Origin: Gymnogyps californianus
Taxonomy: Eukaryota; Chordata; Aves; Accipitriformes; Cathartidae
Length of the DNA stretch: 64,000 nt
Assembly (NCBI RefSeq): GCF_018139145.2
Contig: NC_059473.1
Location: 61,920,707 to 61,984,706 of the forward strand
Reading direction: 5' to 3'
The translations under genes and the position numbers were made by a program. Below the pieces are notes generated by a model that was given only the letters and a program-made list of their open reading frames with translations, was not told where the DNA came from and ran no database searches. This document shows positions 62,801 to 64,000 of the stretch, one piece after another (position 1 is the first letter of the stretch; every line of letters begins with the position of its first letter).

Positions 62801-64000
62801 ATGATCTTTATCTTATTTGTCAAGATAAAGCACAGTCCCAAAGCCATAAACAGATTGTAAAGGAGACATTTCCTTCTTACCCTTTCTTTCACACTTTCAA
62901 AGATCTTTGCAAATCTGTCCAACTAAATTAGAGCACTTTTTTTCTCTTTATAAGCTGGTACTTTTTAAACAAGAAAACTCTTAGTTTGTGCAGCAATATC
63001 TAGAAAGGCTTACATGCTCTTCCTTTTAAAATTGTACAGATATGTAATTAGTGCATGCATATATCTGCATGCCCTAACATCAATTTTAGAGCATATTTTT
63101 TTTAAAAAATCTACAAAACCAAAACAGCTGCACATTTTTACATTTCTGACATATAAAGCTCCAGCCAATATATTCTGCCCCTTAGATTTATAAGCTATTT
63201 AAGGTTAGGTAGCTTTATCTCTGACCATAGCTACTACAATATTGTTCTCATTAATGACAGTAAGAAAAAGAATGTCTGCACCCTTTTCAGTCTCCCTTTA
63301 CTTCCCAAAAGTCCCTCTTCCAGAAGTGACATCCTGGTGAAATATAGGCCCATCAGCCTCTTCTTCCTCTCTACTTATCTTTTTGAGCAGTGCCCCAGAG
63401 GGCAAAAAAAAAGTATTCTGACCAAATTGGGAACACATTTCCAAGCTGAACAGTAGTTCCCACCAGCAACAACTCTGGACTCAGACCAGGACCTCAACTC
63501 ACATAAATCAGCATAAAATGTCTTTGAAACTGCAATAATTTGCACTTGCAGAAGATTTGGCCCTCAGATCAGAAGCTCAGCATGAAAGAATTTATATCTC
63601 CCTTCTTAATTATGCCAGACAAATGGTGTGTTGCTTTAATAAGGAGAGAAAGGCAGCTTCCAGAAGTGCCCTGCATTTAGTGAGATGAAGTTCTACATAT
63701 ACACTGCCAGGATCATCTGACTGAATTTTTCTTTTCTTTTCTTTTTTTTTTTGAGCTATTTGTTCTTAATCATGTATTTAAATCTAACTGTAAAGACTTA
63801 GCAGATTCTAGATGTTGTTTTCTGCTAAAGCTGTACTGGGACAATATGATTCTTCAGGGAAAAAATAAAAAAAGAAAGTCAGCTGAAACCAAGCAAAAAC
63901 AATCTAGACAGTATTTAGACTTAAGACTCCTCACTGCTTTTTTTTCTTTTTGCCTTAAATCTATTCTTTTAATAATTCACTTAAAATTATTTGTGCTTTA
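50831..64000. other. gene-empty, AT-rich DNA with simple repeats
   Basis: No intact gene or clear repeat family. Simple repeats are an A-rich run at about 51156-51180, (TA)n at 52091-52106, TATC/TATA-rich sequence at about 54720-54750, purine-rich sequence at about 57349-57381, a T-run at about 58317-58334, (CA)n at about 60335-60348, and a short TTTTC run at about 63727-63752. A GC-richer patch lies at 53.20-53.35 kb. Several minus-strand frames of 60-80 codons (for example 58028-58267 and 59528-59740) look protein-like but have no recognised domain. Confidence 0.4.

Overview
The window looks like a stretch of bird nuclear genome, probably Neoaves, that is largely intergenic or deep-intronic. 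The evidence is its repeats. There is a CR1 LINE 3' end carrying the C-terminal part of the CR1 reverse transcriptase and the typical ATTCTATGAT-like tail. There are four solo LTRs of families I know to be abundant in birds, with 5-bp target-site duplications (exact for two, 4/5 for two), as in ERVL-type (class III) endogenous retroviruses. There is also a thin scatter of very old amniote repeats (CR1/L3-like LINE, MIR-like and tRNA-headed SINEs). The sequence is AT-rich, has no operon-like packing, and shows no intact protein-coding gene, rRNA, functional tRNA or CRISPR array.

Layout: 1.09-1.81 kb is a 724-bp polypyrimidine satellite. 3.70-4.88 kb is a 1186-bp solo LTR (+) with a perfect GCACT duplication, and 30.86-32.01 kb is its 1154-bp sister in inverted orientation. 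8.37-8.79 kb is an ancient CR1/L3-type LINE relic. 11.23-11.82 kb (+) and 26.51-27.10 kb (-) are two members of a second, shorter LTR group. 19.54-20.40 kb is the CR1 3' end. Old SINE or MIR-like pieces lie near 13.5, 18.5-18.8, 19.2, 24.0-24.2, 25.3-25.5 and 36.9 kb. A possible old LTR/primer-binding-site junction sits at 50.75 kb.

The least explained parts are minus-strand segments that read like decayed or unassigned coding exons: 45.2-45.4 kb, 43.3-43.7 kb and 28.2-28.7 kb. At 43.6 kb two coding-like pieces lie on either side of a 22-nt GT...AG stretch and join in phase if it is removed, but a homopolymer frameshift follows. I could not assign any of them to a gene family. They may be relics of one minus-strand gene, unrelated pseudogenes, or chance open frames. 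Other curiosities are a cluster of perfect palindromes at 38.64-38.72 kb, a G-run tract at 17.59 kb, and tandem repeats inside the long LTR that stay open in several frames on both strands.

No genes can be shown to work together here. The only functional signals visible are LTR promoter and polyadenylation motifs. Database comparison (RepeatMasker or Dfam, blastx, transcript evidence) was not possible, so repeat family names rest on recognition of consensus features and are given as likenesses.
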